Positions 14,617 through 23,235 of a DNA stretch of 23,237 bases are shown here, piece after piece. Every line of letters starts with the position of its first letter. The stretch's first letter is position 1. This stretch comes from CAZIVE01 sp964542435. GTDB lineage: Bacteria; Bacteroidota; Bacteroidia; Bacteroidales; Tannerellaceae. The notes under the pieces were generated by a model. The model was given only the letters and a program-made list of their open reading frames with translations, did not search any database and was not told the origin of the DNA. The stretch covers positions 1-23,237 of the forward strand of contig CAZIVE010000040.1 of the NCBI GenBank assembly GCA_964542435.1, read 5' to 3'. The position numbers were made by a program, and so were the translations under genes.

Positions 14617-15810
14617 ATGAAAAAGATCAATTTGATTTTCGCAGCACTTTTAATCAGTGCCTCTTCCTTTGCCCAGCAGGCTTTATGGGGAAGTTCTCCT
14701 ATCGTCTCTCCGCAGATCAATGCGGACAACTCTGTGACGTTCCGCCTGAGAACGCCCGATGCCAAAAAGGTTCAGATAACCGGCGACTGCCTGCCGCCTC
14801 AAATGATGGACACGCCTTATGGCAAGTTCAGCGTAGCCGGCACGGCCGACATGACTTACGGAACGGACAGCGTCTGGACCTACACGACTGCTCCGTTGGC
14901 TTCCCAACTCTACAGCTACAACTTCGTGGTTGACGGCGTGAAAGTGCTCGATCCAAGCAATGTCTATATGAACCGCGACGTCTCTTCTGTGACCGACATC
15001 TTCATTATCGGCGGCAACCCCGGCGATCTTTACAAGGTTCAGAATGTAGCGCACGGAACGGTTTCAAGAATGTGGTACAACAGTCCTACGCTCAACATGA
15101 AACGCCGCCTCACCGTTTACACTCCGGCCGGCTATGAAGACAATGCTTCGCAACATTATCCTGTCCTTTACCTGCTTCACGGCATGGGCGGTGACGAAGA
15201 GGCTTGGATGGCTCTCGGACGTGCTTCACAGATTCTCGACAACTTGATTGCACAAGGCAAAGCAAAGCCGATGATCGTGGTTATGACCAATGGCAATGCT
15301 GCACAGGAAGCTGCTCCGGGCGAGTCTCAACTCGGCTTCGTCGCTCCTTCGATGACGATGCCCAAAACCATGGAAGGCTCTTTTGAAAAGGCATTCCCCG
15401 ATGTTGTGAAATTTGTGGACAGCCACTTCCGCACCATCACCAAGAAATCGGATCGTGCCATCTGCGGACTTTCCATGGGTGGTTTCCATTCTAAGTTCAT
15501 CTCTGCTGAATATCCCGATATGTTCGACTACGTAGGACTTTTCTCCGCAGCCATCTCTGCAGGCAACGATGTCACCAGCGAGATCTACCAGAACGAAGAT
15601 GCCAAGCTGAAGGTTCAGTTTGACAAAAAGCCGAAACTCTACTGGATCGGAATCGGCAACGCAGACTTCCTCTATAAATCCAACACCGATTACCGCAAGT
15701 ATCTGGACGAACATCATTATCCTTATACCTATATGGAAACCGGCGAAGGCCACATCTGGAAAAACTGGCGCCTCTATCTGGCTCAATTCTCTCAATTGAT
15801 ATTTAAATAA
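14617..15810 (+). CDS. Secreted CE1-type esterase with N-terminal Ig-like/CBM48 domain
   Basis: The protein has 397 residues. A signal peptide (MKKINLIFAALLISASSFAQ) is followed by an early-set Ig-like domain (about 25-135, with NSVTFRLRTPDAKKVQITGD and later YNFVVDGVKVLDP) related to CBM48. The alpha/beta-hydrolase domain (about 160-397) has the oxyanion-side LLHGMGGDE (187-195), nucleophile Ser286 in GLSMGG, candidate acid Asp350 in GIGNAD and His379 in GEGHIW. This is the layout of Bacteroidetes feruloyl/acetyl-xylan esterases of family CE1, which cut ester-linked ferulate or acetate from hemicellulose. The exact ester cannot be told from sequence. The gene has its own promoter-like element and a strong terminator, so it is a single-gene unit, convergent with the glycosidase operon. 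Confidence 0.9.
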   Translation: MKKINLIFAALLISASSFAQQALWGSSPIVSPQINADNSVTFRLRTPDAKKVQITGDCLPPQMMDTPYGKFSVAGTADMTYGTDSVWTYTTAPLASQLYSYNFVVDGVKVLDPSNVYMNRDVSSVTDIFIIGGNPGDLYKVQNVAHGTVSRMWYNSPTLNMKRRLTVYTPAGYEDNASQHYPVLYLLHGMGGDEEAWMALGRASQILDNLIAQGKAKPMIVVMTNGNAAQEAAPGESQLGFVAPSMTMPKTMEGSFEKAFPDVVKFVDSHFRTITKKSDRAICGLSMGGFHSKFISAEYPDMFDYVGLFSAAISAGNDVTSEIYQNEDAKLKVQFDKKPKLYWIGIGNADFLYKSNTDYRKYLDEHHYPYTYMETGEGHIWKNWRLYLAQFSQLIFK

Positions 15811-15832
15811 GATTTTTAGAATCACGACAATG

Positions 15833-15870
15833 ACTGTAGCCGTGCCTTGTTGGTGCGGCTACAGTTTTTT
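15833..15870 (+). terminator. Rho-independent terminator of the CE1 esterase gene
   Basis: Perfect 10-bp stem ACTGTAGCCG (15833-15842) and CGGCTACAGT (15856-15865), 13-nt loop, then T6. It begins 22 bp after the stop codon. Confidence 0.93.
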
Positions 15871-15931
15871 ATACTAACTTCCCCTGTTTTGTCTGACGGA
15901 AAAAGTTCCTATCCTTATGATTTTGATGTAT

Positions 15932-15971
15932 GAGTGGCTTTCCGAGAGCTCGGAAGCCATGGTCGAGCGTT
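15932..15971. repeat. Degenerate 40-bp unit with hairpin preceding array 2
   Basis: It begins GAGT, contains GCTTTCCG and ends GAGCGTT, aligning with the 43-bp units that follow but with divergence and a 3-bp shortfall. It holds a near-perfect inverted repeat, GGCTTTCCGAG against CTCGGAAGCC (15936-15958, one bulge), stronger than the dyad in the regular units. Confidence 0.6.
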
Positions 15972-16186
15972 GAGTACTGCTTTCCGCTCAAGCGGCGACC
16001 TATAGTCATATCGTGAGTACTGCTTTCCGCCCGAGCGGCGACCTGTAGTCGCATCGTGAGTACTGCTTTCCGCTCAAGCGGCGACCTGTAGTCACATCAT
16101 GAGTACTGCTTTCCGTTCAAGCGGCGACCTGTAGTCGCATCGTGAGTACTGCTTTCCGCCCAAGCGGTGACCTGTAGTCATATTTG
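15972..16186. repeat. 43-bp tandem repeat array with internal dyad (array 2)
   Basis: Five contiguous units start at 15972, 16015, 16058, 16101 and 16144, an exact 43-bp period. Each carries a short dyad around CCGCTCAAGCGG; unit 4 has CCGT in the left arm, the others keep CCGC/GCGG. Differences are single bases. The array lies between the converging terminators of the esterase gene and the GH97 gene, so it is probably outside transcribed sequence. Its sequence is unrelated to array 1, although period and copy number are the same. Confidence 0.95.
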
Positions 16187-16225
16187 AATACGTGAACGCC
16201 ATTGTTTCTAATGATCGATTTGGGA

Positions 16226-16266
16226 TAAAAAAGACCGGCATCCCACTTCGGAAGAAGGATGCCGGT
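16226..16266 (-). terminator. Rho-independent terminator of the glycosidase operon
   Basis: Perfect 10-bp stem ACCGGCATCC (16234-16243) and GGATGCCGGT (16257-16266), 13-nt loop. On the minus strand it is followed by CTTTTTTA. It lies 25 bp past the GH97 stop. Confidence 0.92.
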
Positions 16267-16291
16267 ATATGAATGAAAGAATCTTTAGGTT

Positions 16292-18286
16292 CTATTTATA
16301 GATATGAGCTGCGAAACCGCCGCCGGGAGCAAGATGAATCGTGAGCTTCTTGCTGGCCGGAACATTGATGACCTCACGTTTGTAGTCATTTCCTGCACGG
16401 TCTGCATTGACACCGTCTTTGAAAACCTCCATCTTATATTCACCCGAACCGAGGAATGAAAGATCGAGAACGAGATCACGCGGTGTCCAGTTGGTCAATG
16501 AACCGATATACCAATCGATGCCATGACGACGAGCGATGGAAACATACTGAGTGACCTCGCCGTTCAGAACGACGGTCTCTTCCCATGTGGTAGGAATAGC
16601 AGAGATGAATCGGGTGCATTCCAGTTCGCGGGAATAGTTGCTTGGATTATCGCAGAGCATGTTGAACGGTGATTCGAGAACGGTGTAAAGAGCCAGCTGA
16701 TGGCAACGTGTTCCCTGGCTCATCGGCTCTGAATTGATGGCACGGAAATTACCTTTGGCAGCATTGCGCATAGCGCCTTGCGTGTAGTCCATTGGTCCTG
16801 CAACCATACGAGCGAACGGAATCGTTGCGTCAAACTCAACCATATTATATTCATCGGGAGCCCATTTCAGCTGTTCCAAACCGGCAACACCTTCATAGTT
16901 GATGACATTGGGATAGGTACGCTGCAAACCTGTGGGTTTGTGAATACCGTGGAAGTCAAGCATGACCTTGTATTTTGCACATGTAGCGGCAGCTCTGTAA
17001 AGGAATTCCGAGATCTCCTGATCGTCACGATCCATGAAATCCACCTTGAATCCTTTGATTCCCATTTCAGAATAATGTTTAACCACATTTTCCATATCGC
17101 GGTCGAAAGCTTTATAACCGGCCCAGAGCACCAGACCCACATTTTTCGATTTCGCATAAGAGGTAAGCTCTTCCAGATTGATTTCAGGAACTACCTGCAT
17201 CAAGTCAGCCTGCTTGTTTACAGCCCAACCTTCGTCAAGAATGACATATTCGATGCCATGTTTGGAGGCAAAGTCGATATAATACTTATAGGTATCGTTG
17301 TTGACGCCTGCATGGAAATCCACGCCGTAAATGTTCCAGTCGTTCCACCAATCCCAAGCCACCTTGCCCGGTTTGATCCATGAAAGATCTTTCACACGGC
17401 AGGGATCAGCCAGACGATAAACCATATCAGAGTTTGCCAAATCCTTATCTTCATTGGAAACGACGAAGACACGCCACGGGAAAGAACGTGTGCCTACCGT
17501 CTTAGCGATGAAATCCTCGCGTTCTGTGACAATACCCTGGAGATTATTGTGTCCACCCTGCTCCACTTTCTTCGGATAGGTAGCAAACACACCTTTCAAT
17601 TCGGGTTTGTCTGTTGAATTGTTGAGGAACATACCGGGATAGTTCTCCAGGTTGACCTCAGTGATGCAGACCTTTTTGCCATTATCCAAGGCAACGATAG
17701 CGGGAAGAATCAGCAGACGTTTGCTGTTGAGCTGCGTGATGGCAGTATCCACATACGTCTGTTCGAAAGAGTTGCGGAACTGTTCGTCAAAAGTGGCTGC
17801 AGTTGAGTTTACGTAAGGTACGATGGCATGGTGATCGCTGGAGAAGCGATAGGAAGCCTGTTCGTTCTTTACGATCATGTCGCCTTTGCGAGCGGTCTCG
17901 AAACGATAGGCCATGCCTTCGTTATAGAGACGGAACACGATCTTGTAATTGCCCTTGAACGCGATGGAGAGTTCGTTGTACTGATCTCTCACCGAACTGC
18001 GTTTATAGAAGGGAGATGCAACGACATGATTGCCTTCGGCACGCGTAACCTTCGACACTTTGGGACTGTTTCCGCCCAACACTTCACCACTTTGGAGCGT
18101 CATAGAAATGGGTGATGCAGCAAGAACCTCCGTCGTTCCGGAGTTAAGAGCAACAGTCACATTCTTATCCACTGACACATCCGCTTTCAGCTGATTGTCC
18201 GGAGAAAGAAGCTGGAACGATTTCTGCGCCAGCAGCGGTGAACTTCCTGCAATGAGAAGCGCCGCAAGAATCAATTTCATTCTCAT
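16292..18286 (-). CDS. GH97 family glycoside hydrolase, retaining type (probable alpha-galactosidase)
   Basis: The protein has 664 residues. The signal peptide (MKLILAALLIAGSSPLLAQ) is followed by the GH97 N-terminal sandwich domain, a TIM barrel (about 300-560, starting near VAWDWWNDWNIYGVDF) and a C-terminal beta domain. The barrel carries GIKGFKVDFMDRDDQ with Asp416, and Glu471 in GLEQLKW. From memory, the retaining GH97 alpha-galactosidase of Bacteroides thetaiotaomicron uses Asp415 and Glu470, the same 55-residue spacing, whereas the inverting SusB-type alpha-glucosidases lack that Asp. So alpha-galactosidase is favoured over alpha-glucosidase (inference). The frame is open to 18382 but overlaps the preceding gene, so the ATG at 18286 (or 18280) is chosen, 34 bp after the GH92 stop. 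It is the last gene of the operon, before a strong terminator. Confidence 0.9.
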   Translation of the reverse strand: MRMKLILAALLIAGSSPLLAQKSFQLLSPDNQLKADVSVDKNVTVALNSGTTEVLAASPISMTLQSGEVLGGNSPKVSKVTRAEGNHVVASPFYKRSSVRDQYNELSIAFKGNYKIVFRLYNEGMAYRFETARKGDMIVKNEQASYRFSSDHHAIVPYVNSTAATFDEQFRNSFEQTYVDTAITQLNSKRLLILPAIVALDNGKKVCITEVNLENYPGMFLNNSTDKPELKGVFATYPKKVEQGGHNNLQGIVTEREDFIAKTVGTRSFPWRVFVVSNEDKDLANSDMVYRLADPCRVKDLSWIKPGKVAWDWWNDWNIYGVDFHAGVNNDTYKYYIDFASKHGIEYVILDEGWAVNKQADLMQVVPEINLEELTSYAKSKNVGLVLWAGYKAFDRDMENVVKHYSEMGIKGFKVDFMDRDDQEISEFLYRAAATCAKYKVMLDFHGIHKPTGLQRTYPNVINYEGVAGLEQLKWAPDEYNMVEFDATIPFARMVAGPMDYTQGAMRNAAKGNFRAINSEPMSQGTRCHQLALYTVLESPFNMLCDNPSNYSRELECTRFISAIPTTWEETVVLNGEVTQYVSIARRHGIDWYIGSLTNWTPRDLVLDLSFLGSGEYKMEVFKDGVNADRAGNDYKREVINVPASKKLTIHLAPGGGFAAHIYK

Positions 18287-18320
18287 AATTTTGATATAAA
18301 ATGTTAGTAATTTGTCATGA

Positions 18321-20585
18321 CTATTCCAAGGTCTTCGGTCGGTTCTGCGGAGCGGCACCGAAGCTCTTGTTAGGTTGATCACCCATCGTAAAGGTCAGCG
18401 TTCCGCCCTTCATGATGTCCTGATAAGAGATCCAAGCGTTCTCGTAAGGCTTACCGTTGAGCATGACAGACTGAATGTAGATGTTCTTCGGAGAATTGTT
18501 CTTCGCAATCACATCAAACCTCTTTCCGTTGCCAACATTGACAGAAGCCTTGTCAAACAGCGGACTGCCGAAGACAAACACGCCGTTGCTTGGATTAACC
18601 TGATAGAAACCGAGAGCAGAAAGGATATGCCAAGCCGACATCTGTCCGCAGTCTTCGTTTCCAATGATTCCGTCGGGCTGATCGGTATAGAAATCTTTCT
18701 GGATCTGACGGACAATCTTCGCTGTCTTCCACTGCGCTCCGGCATAAGGATAGAGATAAGCCACATGATGACTCGGTTCGTTGCCATGCGCATATTGACC
18801 GATCAATCCACTGATGTCGTTGCTCGCCTGCTTTCCCATGTCGCCATGAACGATGAAAAGCGAATCGAGTTTGCTGATGAATCTGGCATCACCACCTAAG
18901 ATGGATATCAATCCTTCCGGATGCTGCGGAACGAAGAAGGTATATTGCCAACCTGTTCCCTCCGTGAAATCGCCGACACTGTGAATGGAATTAAACGGAT
19001 CATAAGGTGTGCGCCAGCTTCCGTCAGCCAATTTCGGACGGACGAAACGGATGCTCTTGTCGAAATATTTCTCATAATAATGACCACGAGCGATGAAGGT
19101 TTTATAGATATCTTCCTTGCCCATCTTCTTCGCCATCTCGGCCAATCCCCAGTCGTCAGCGGCATATTCCATGGCGATGCTGGTGGCTTCATGAATCTTA
19201 TCGGCTGGAATATAGCCCATCGTCTTCACATAAGTCACACCATTCTGTTTGTCATAAGTGGCCGAAGCGACCATATCCTTCAGGGCACGTTCTGCATCGA
19301 AGCCACCGATGCCTTTCAAATAGCAGTCGGCAATGATCGGGATGGAACTGTAGCCCGGCATGCATTCCGTCTCACCGGACTGCAACGGCCAAATAGGAAG
19401 CTTTCCATTCTGATCGTATATACTGAGGAATGAATTGACGAAGTTGCCCATCATCTTCGGATTGAGGATGGTCATGAGCGGATCGAACGTGCGATAGGTA
19501 TCCCAAAGCGAGAAGATGGAATAGTTGGTCCACTTCGTATCGCTATAGATCTTGTCGTCCATGCCGCGGAATTCTCCGTTGACATCGCAGTAGAGACAGG
19601 GGAAGAACGAAGCATGATACATAGCCGTGTAGAATATCTTCTTCGCACGGTTGTCATTCGTCTGCGCGCTGATAGAGGAAAGCTGCCGGTTCCATTTATC
19701 GATAGCTGCCTGATGAACCTGATTGAAATCCCATGCCGGCAGTTCCGCATCCATATTCGCTTTTGCATTGGCACAGCTGACGGACGAAAGAGATACTTTC
19801 ACCAGAACATCCTTAACGCCTTTTCCAAAGGTAACGACTCCTTTTATAGAATCGCCGTTCAGAGAATCAAATCCGGCGGCTGCATCCGAATGGAAGAGTT
19901 GCAGCGATTCGATCGGTCGGTTGAGCTTCATGTAGAAGAAGACCTTGCGCATCGGACTCCAGCCCTTCACAAAACGATAGCCTTCGATGGTGTTGGCATC
20001 GATCTTCTTCATATAGGTGTCAAACGTCTTGTTGTCGTTTCCATCCTTCAGGTTGATGAGAAGACGCGCCGTTCCTTCCGGATAGATATAATGATGCATT
20101 CCGACACGTTCCGTCGCTGTCAGTTCTACCTTTACACCATTGTCAAGCTTCACGGAATAATATCCCGGAGCAGCCTTTTCATTGGCATGGCGATAATAGG
20201 AAGAACAGCTGCCTTCAATGTTGTCCTGTGTTCCGGAAGTAGTCCGGACGGCTCCGATAAACGGCATCAGAATGACGTCGCCCAAATCCGAGCAACCTGT
20301 ACCGCTCAAATGGGAATGGTTGAATCCGACGATGATGCTGTCTGAATAATGATATCCCGAACACCAATCCCAACCTTTGAAGATATTCTGCGGGCCTAAC
20401 TGGATGGCGCCAAAAGGAACGTTCGCACCGACAAAGACGTGTCCATGTCCTCCGGAACCGATGAAAGGATCGACAAAAGAGACATAGTTGTTCTTCTGCT
20501 CCATACCTTTCTGTGCGTTGCAGCTCATTGCAACCATAGTCAGGGCAGCCATGCCCATCAAGGAGATTTTCAAGAAATTTCGCAT
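18321..20585 (-). CDS. GH92 family exo-alpha-mannosidase (catalytic Glu present)
   Basis: The protein has 754 residues, normal for the family. The N-terminus is a signal sequence ending AMSCNAQK, either a lipoprotein (Cys22) or cleaved before Gln. GH92 marks in order: FIGSGGHGHVFVGANVPFGA near 37-56, FNHSHLSGTGCSDLGD near 93-108, HGNEPSHH with Glu603, and GNEDCGQMSAW with the acidic pair proposed as catalytic base. GH92 enzymes are calcium-dependent, inverting alpha-mannosidases that trim N-glycans or yeast mannan; Glu603 is at the general-acid position. The linkage cannot be told from sequence. It is the middle gene of the operon: 101 bp after the first GH92 gene, with no promoter seen in between, and 34 bp before the GH97 start. 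Confidence 0.93.
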   Translation of the reverse strand: MRNFLKISLMGMAALTMVAMSCNAQKGMEQKNNYVSFVDPFIGSGGHGHVFVGANVPFGAIQLGPQNIFKGWDWCSGYHYSDSIIVGFNHSHLSGTGCSDLGDVILMPFIGAVRTTSGTQDNIEGSCSSYYRHANEKAAPGYYSVKLDNGVKVELTATERVGMHHYIYPEGTARLLINLKDGNDNKTFDTYMKKIDANTIEGYRFVKGWSPMRKVFFYMKLNRPIESLQLFHSDAAAGFDSLNGDSIKGVVTFGKGVKDVLVKVSLSSVSCANAKANMDAELPAWDFNQVHQAAIDKWNRQLSSISAQTNDNRAKKIFYTAMYHASFFPCLYCDVNGEFRGMDDKIYSDTKWTNYSIFSLWDTYRTFDPLMTILNPKMMGNFVNSFLSIYDQNGKLPIWPLQSGETECMPGYSSIPIIADCYLKGIGGFDAERALKDMVASATYDKQNGVTYVKTMGYIPADKIHEATSIAMEYAADDWGLAEMAKKMGKEDIYKTFIARGHYYEKYFDKSIRFVRPKLADGSWRTPYDPFNSIHSVGDFTEGTGWQYTFFVPQHPEGLISILGGDARFISKLDSLFIVHGDMGKQASNDISGLIGQYAHGNEPSHHVAYLYPYAGAQWKTAKIVRQIQKDFYTDQPDGIIGNEDCGQMSAWHILSALGFYQVNPSNGVFVFGSPLFDKASVNVGNGKRFDVIAKNNSPKNIYIQSVMLNGKPYENAWISYQDIMKGGTLTFTMGDQPNKSFGAAPQNRPKTLE

Positions 20586-20686
20586 CTTTATAAACTGGTA
20601 TTAATGTTAGTTAGTATCGTTTTATTGCCATTCCAATTGCTTCTGAAACATCTATTGACAGCGTACTTCAAAAGACCTTCCGCATT

Positions 20687-22969
20687 CTACCTACCTGACT
20701 CCGAATACGAATAAGGAAAATCAGATTTCTTTGTTCCCCGTTTGTAATTCGGCTTGTCACTCATCGTCACTTCAATCACGCCACCCTTCTGAAGGTCTTC
20801 ATGTTCGAAGTAATTCTTCGTATATTCCTTGCCGTCCACCGTCAATCTGTCGATATAGACATTCTCATTGTTGTTCTTCGGCGCCGTGATCAACAGATTC
20901 TTACCGTTTTCGAAATGCAGCATGGCTTTCGTGAAGAGCGGCGAACCAATGACATATTGAGTCGTGCCCGGAGCAACCGGATAGAATCCTAACGCAGAGA
21001 AGACGTACCATGCCGAAGTCTGACCGTTGTCCTCATCACCACAATAACCATCGGGCGTAGCCGAATAGAAACGGTCCATCACCTCGCGGACTCTCATCTG
21101 AGCTTTCCACGGTGCGCCGGCATAGTTATAAAGATAGATCATGTGCTGTGCAGGCTGATTGCCATGCGCATAATTGCCCATGTTCATCACCGTCATCTCA
21201 CGGATCTCATGAATCACCTGACCATAATAGCTGTCGTCATACAACGGCGGAACCTCGAAGACGGAGTCAAGCATCTGAACAAACTTGTCCTGTCCGCCCA
21301 TCAGTTTGATCAGTCCGGCAGGATCGTGGAACACCGACCATGTATAATGCCAGCTGTTCCCTTCCGTGAAAGCATCGCCCCATTTCAAAGGCGAGAAAGG
21401 CTTCTGGAAACTGCCGTTCTTATTGCGTCCGCGCATCAGTCCGCTCTCGCTGTCAAACACATTGCGATAATTCAAAGCTCGCTGCGCATAAAGAGCCCGT
21501 TCGGATTTCGGACGGTTCAGTGCTACAGCCAGACGCCAGATGCACCAGTCGTCATAAGCATATTCAAGTGTTCGAGCCACGCTCTCGTTGATCTTTACAT
21601 CGTAGGGAATGTAGCCAAGACGATTGTAGTAATCGTATCCGTAACGGCCTGTAGAATGAACCTTGTCCATTACATTGTTTGTCCCGTGGACAATGCCATT
21701 CCAAAGCGTCTCACTGTCGCTGACACGGATTCCTTTGATCCAGGCATCGGCTAATATAGATGCAGAATTGTTGCCAACCATGCAGTCACGATGTCCCGGA
21801 CTGGCCCATTCAGGAAAGAATCCACTCTCTCGATAAGCGTTGAGCAAACCTTCCTGCATCTCCTTGCTCATGGTCGGATACATCAGATTCAAGAAGGGGA
21901 AGAGCGCACGGAACGTATCCCAGAATCCAGTGTCAGTAAACATATATCCCGGCAGGACCTGTCCATTATAAGGACTGTAATGCATGATCCGTCCCTGCGC
22001 ATCAATCTCGAACAACTGACGTGGGAATAGCAAAGAACGATACATGCAGGAATAGAAAGTTGCCATCTGACGATACGGACCGGTGACATCGATACGCTCC
22101 AGCACATTGTTCCAGGCATCACGACCTTTGCTGACGAGCATGTCGAAATTGTCATTGCCCAACTCCTTCAGATTCTGCTCAGCCTGCTCTTCACTGATAA
22201 AGGAAGAGGCTACACGCGCATGAACCACTTCGCCCTTTGCAGTCTTGAAGCCGATGACAGCACCTGCATGAACGGCTGTCTTTTCCAATACATTCTCGCT
22301 GAGAGTGGAATCGGAGAAGGTGGCTTTATAGGTGAAAGGTTTGTCGAACTCGATGACGAAGTAGTTGTGGAAGTTGGCAGGAACGCCACCGCTGTTCTTG
22401 GTCGTATAGCCGACAATCCGTTTTTGATCGGGAAGAATCTTCACATACGATCCATTATCGAATGCATCGACAACGATGTAGGAATTGTTTTTCGGAAAGG
22501 TGAAGCGGAACATGGCAGCACGTTCCGTAGTGGTGAACTCGGTCAGCACATCATAATCGGCCAGATAAACCTTATAATACCAGGCTTTGACTGTCTCACC
22601 CTTGTGAGAGAACCAGCTGGCGCGCTGCTCCTCGCCTACGACCGGTTTTCCAGTGACAGGCATGATGCTGAACTGTCCGTAGTCGTTGATCCATGGACTT
22701 GGCTGATGCGTCTGTTTGAAACCTCGGATCTTGTTGGCTGTATAGACATATTGCCATCCGTCGCCCATCTTTCCGGTCTGCGGCGTCCAAAAGTTCATTC
22801 CCCAAGGACGTGCAATGGCAGGATATGTATTGCCGGCCGACAATTGGTAAGTCGATTCGCTGCCCACCAACGGATTGACATAATCCGCCGGCGTCAGGAT
22901 TTCTGCTGCCACATTTACAGAAGAAAGGACCAGCGACAGCAGAACCATTAGAAATATATCTCTTCTCAT
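20687..22969 (-). CDS. GH92 family glycoside hydrolase with Glu-to-Gln at the general-acid position
   Basis: The protein has 760 residues. The signal peptide is MRRDIFLMVLLSLVLSSVNVAA, then YVNPLVGSESTYQLSAGNTYPA at the family N-terminus. The motif that reads HGNEPSHH in the neighbouring GH92 reads HGNQPAQH here, with Gln605 in place of the Glu; GDEDNGQTSAW with the acidic base residues is intact. From memory, a GH92 enzyme with this Gln removes mannose from mannose-1-phospho-6-mannose, where phosphate is a good leaving group and no acid is needed. That activity is an inference here. The frame is open to 23065, but the ATG at 22969 starts the signal peptide and has AGGAG seven bases upstream. 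TATCTTCG at 22991-22998 is a poor -7 match. First gene of the glycosidase operon. Confidence 0.92.
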   Translation of the reverse strand: MRRDIFLMVLLSLVLSSVNVAAEILTPADYVNPLVGSESTYQLSAGNTYPAIARPWGMNFWTPQTGKMGDGWQYVYTANKIRGFKQTHQPSPWINDYGQFSIMPVTGKPVVGEEQRASWFSHKGETVKAWYYKVYLADYDVLTEFTTTERAAMFRFTFPKNNSYIVVDAFDNGSYVKILPDQKRIVGYTTKNSGGVPANFHNYFVIEFDKPFTYKATFSDSTLSENVLEKTAVHAGAVIGFKTAKGEVVHARVASSFISEEQAEQNLKELGNDNFDMLVSKGRDAWNNVLERIDVTGPYRQMATFYSCMYRSLLFPRQLFEIDAQGRIMHYSPYNGQVLPGYMFTDTGFWDTFRALFPFLNLMYPTMSKEMQEGLLNAYRESGFFPEWASPGHRDCMVGNNSASILADAWIKGIRVSDSETLWNGIVHGTNNVMDKVHSTGRYGYDYYNRLGYIPYDVKINESVARTLEYAYDDWCIWRLAVALNRPKSERALYAQRALNYRNVFDSESGLMRGRNKNGSFQKPFSPLKWGDAFTEGNSWHYTWSVFHDPAGLIKLMGGQDKFVQMLDSVFEVPPLYDDSYYGQVIHEIREMTVMNMGNYAHGNQPAQHMIYLYNYAGAPWKAQMRVREVMDRFYSATPDGYCGDEDNGQTSAWYVFSALGFYPVAPGTTQYVIGSPLFTKAMLHFENGKNLLITAPKNNNENVYIDRLTVDGKEYTKNYFEHEDLQKGGVIEVTMSDKPNYKRGTKKSDFPYSYSESGR

Positions 22970-23061
22970 GTTATCTCCTATTTTAGACAGCGAAGATAAC
23001 ACAATTAGAACGAAATGAGAAGTATGAAAGAGTGTTTTTTGTTCTGAGATATAAAAACATC

Positions 23062-23235
23062 TCAACTGCGGTCGTCATCGTCCGGTTCGGGTTTATCCTC
23101 GTCATTGGCTTGAGGATCCGGAGCCTTTTTGATTAACGTATGCGATTTCTTCATTCCCGGTTTCCCGGCTCTTTCCCATGCTGCCTTCCTTGCTTGGTAG
23201 CTTTCATACTTGTCTTCCAAATAATTATCAGCCAT
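23062..23235 (-). CDS. Small charged protein (57 aa), conserved-looking
   Basis: The frame begins MADNYLEDKYESYQARKAAW and ends in an acidic tail (PEPDDDDRS). There is no signal peptide or membrane segment; it is predicted helical with a basic middle and acidic end. Short proteins starting MADNYLE are, as I recall, common in Bacteroidales and sometimes mislabelled as dehydrogenases; function is unknown. The start is 2 bp from the window edge, so its promoter cannot be seen. The stop lies 92 bp before the GH92 start on the same strand. Confidence 0.65.
   Translation of the reverse strand: MADNYLEDKYESYQARKAAWERAGKPGMKKSHTLIKKAPDPQANDEDKPEPDDDDRS

Noticed and set aside
15972..16186. Array 2 as a CRISPR array or coding repeat
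   Set aside because: There are no spacers, and 43 is not a multiple of three, so no repeated peptide is kept. It also lies between two terminators.
19614..20345. Plus-strand open frame of about 243 codons opposite the GH92 gene
   Set aside because: It is antisense to a clear GH92 coding sequence, with no start signal or known motif.
23046..23063. GAGAT/ATCTC inverted repeat at the end of the small-protein gene as a terminator
   Set aside because: The stem is only five bases, and on the gene's strand it is followed by A-rich sequence, not a T tract.
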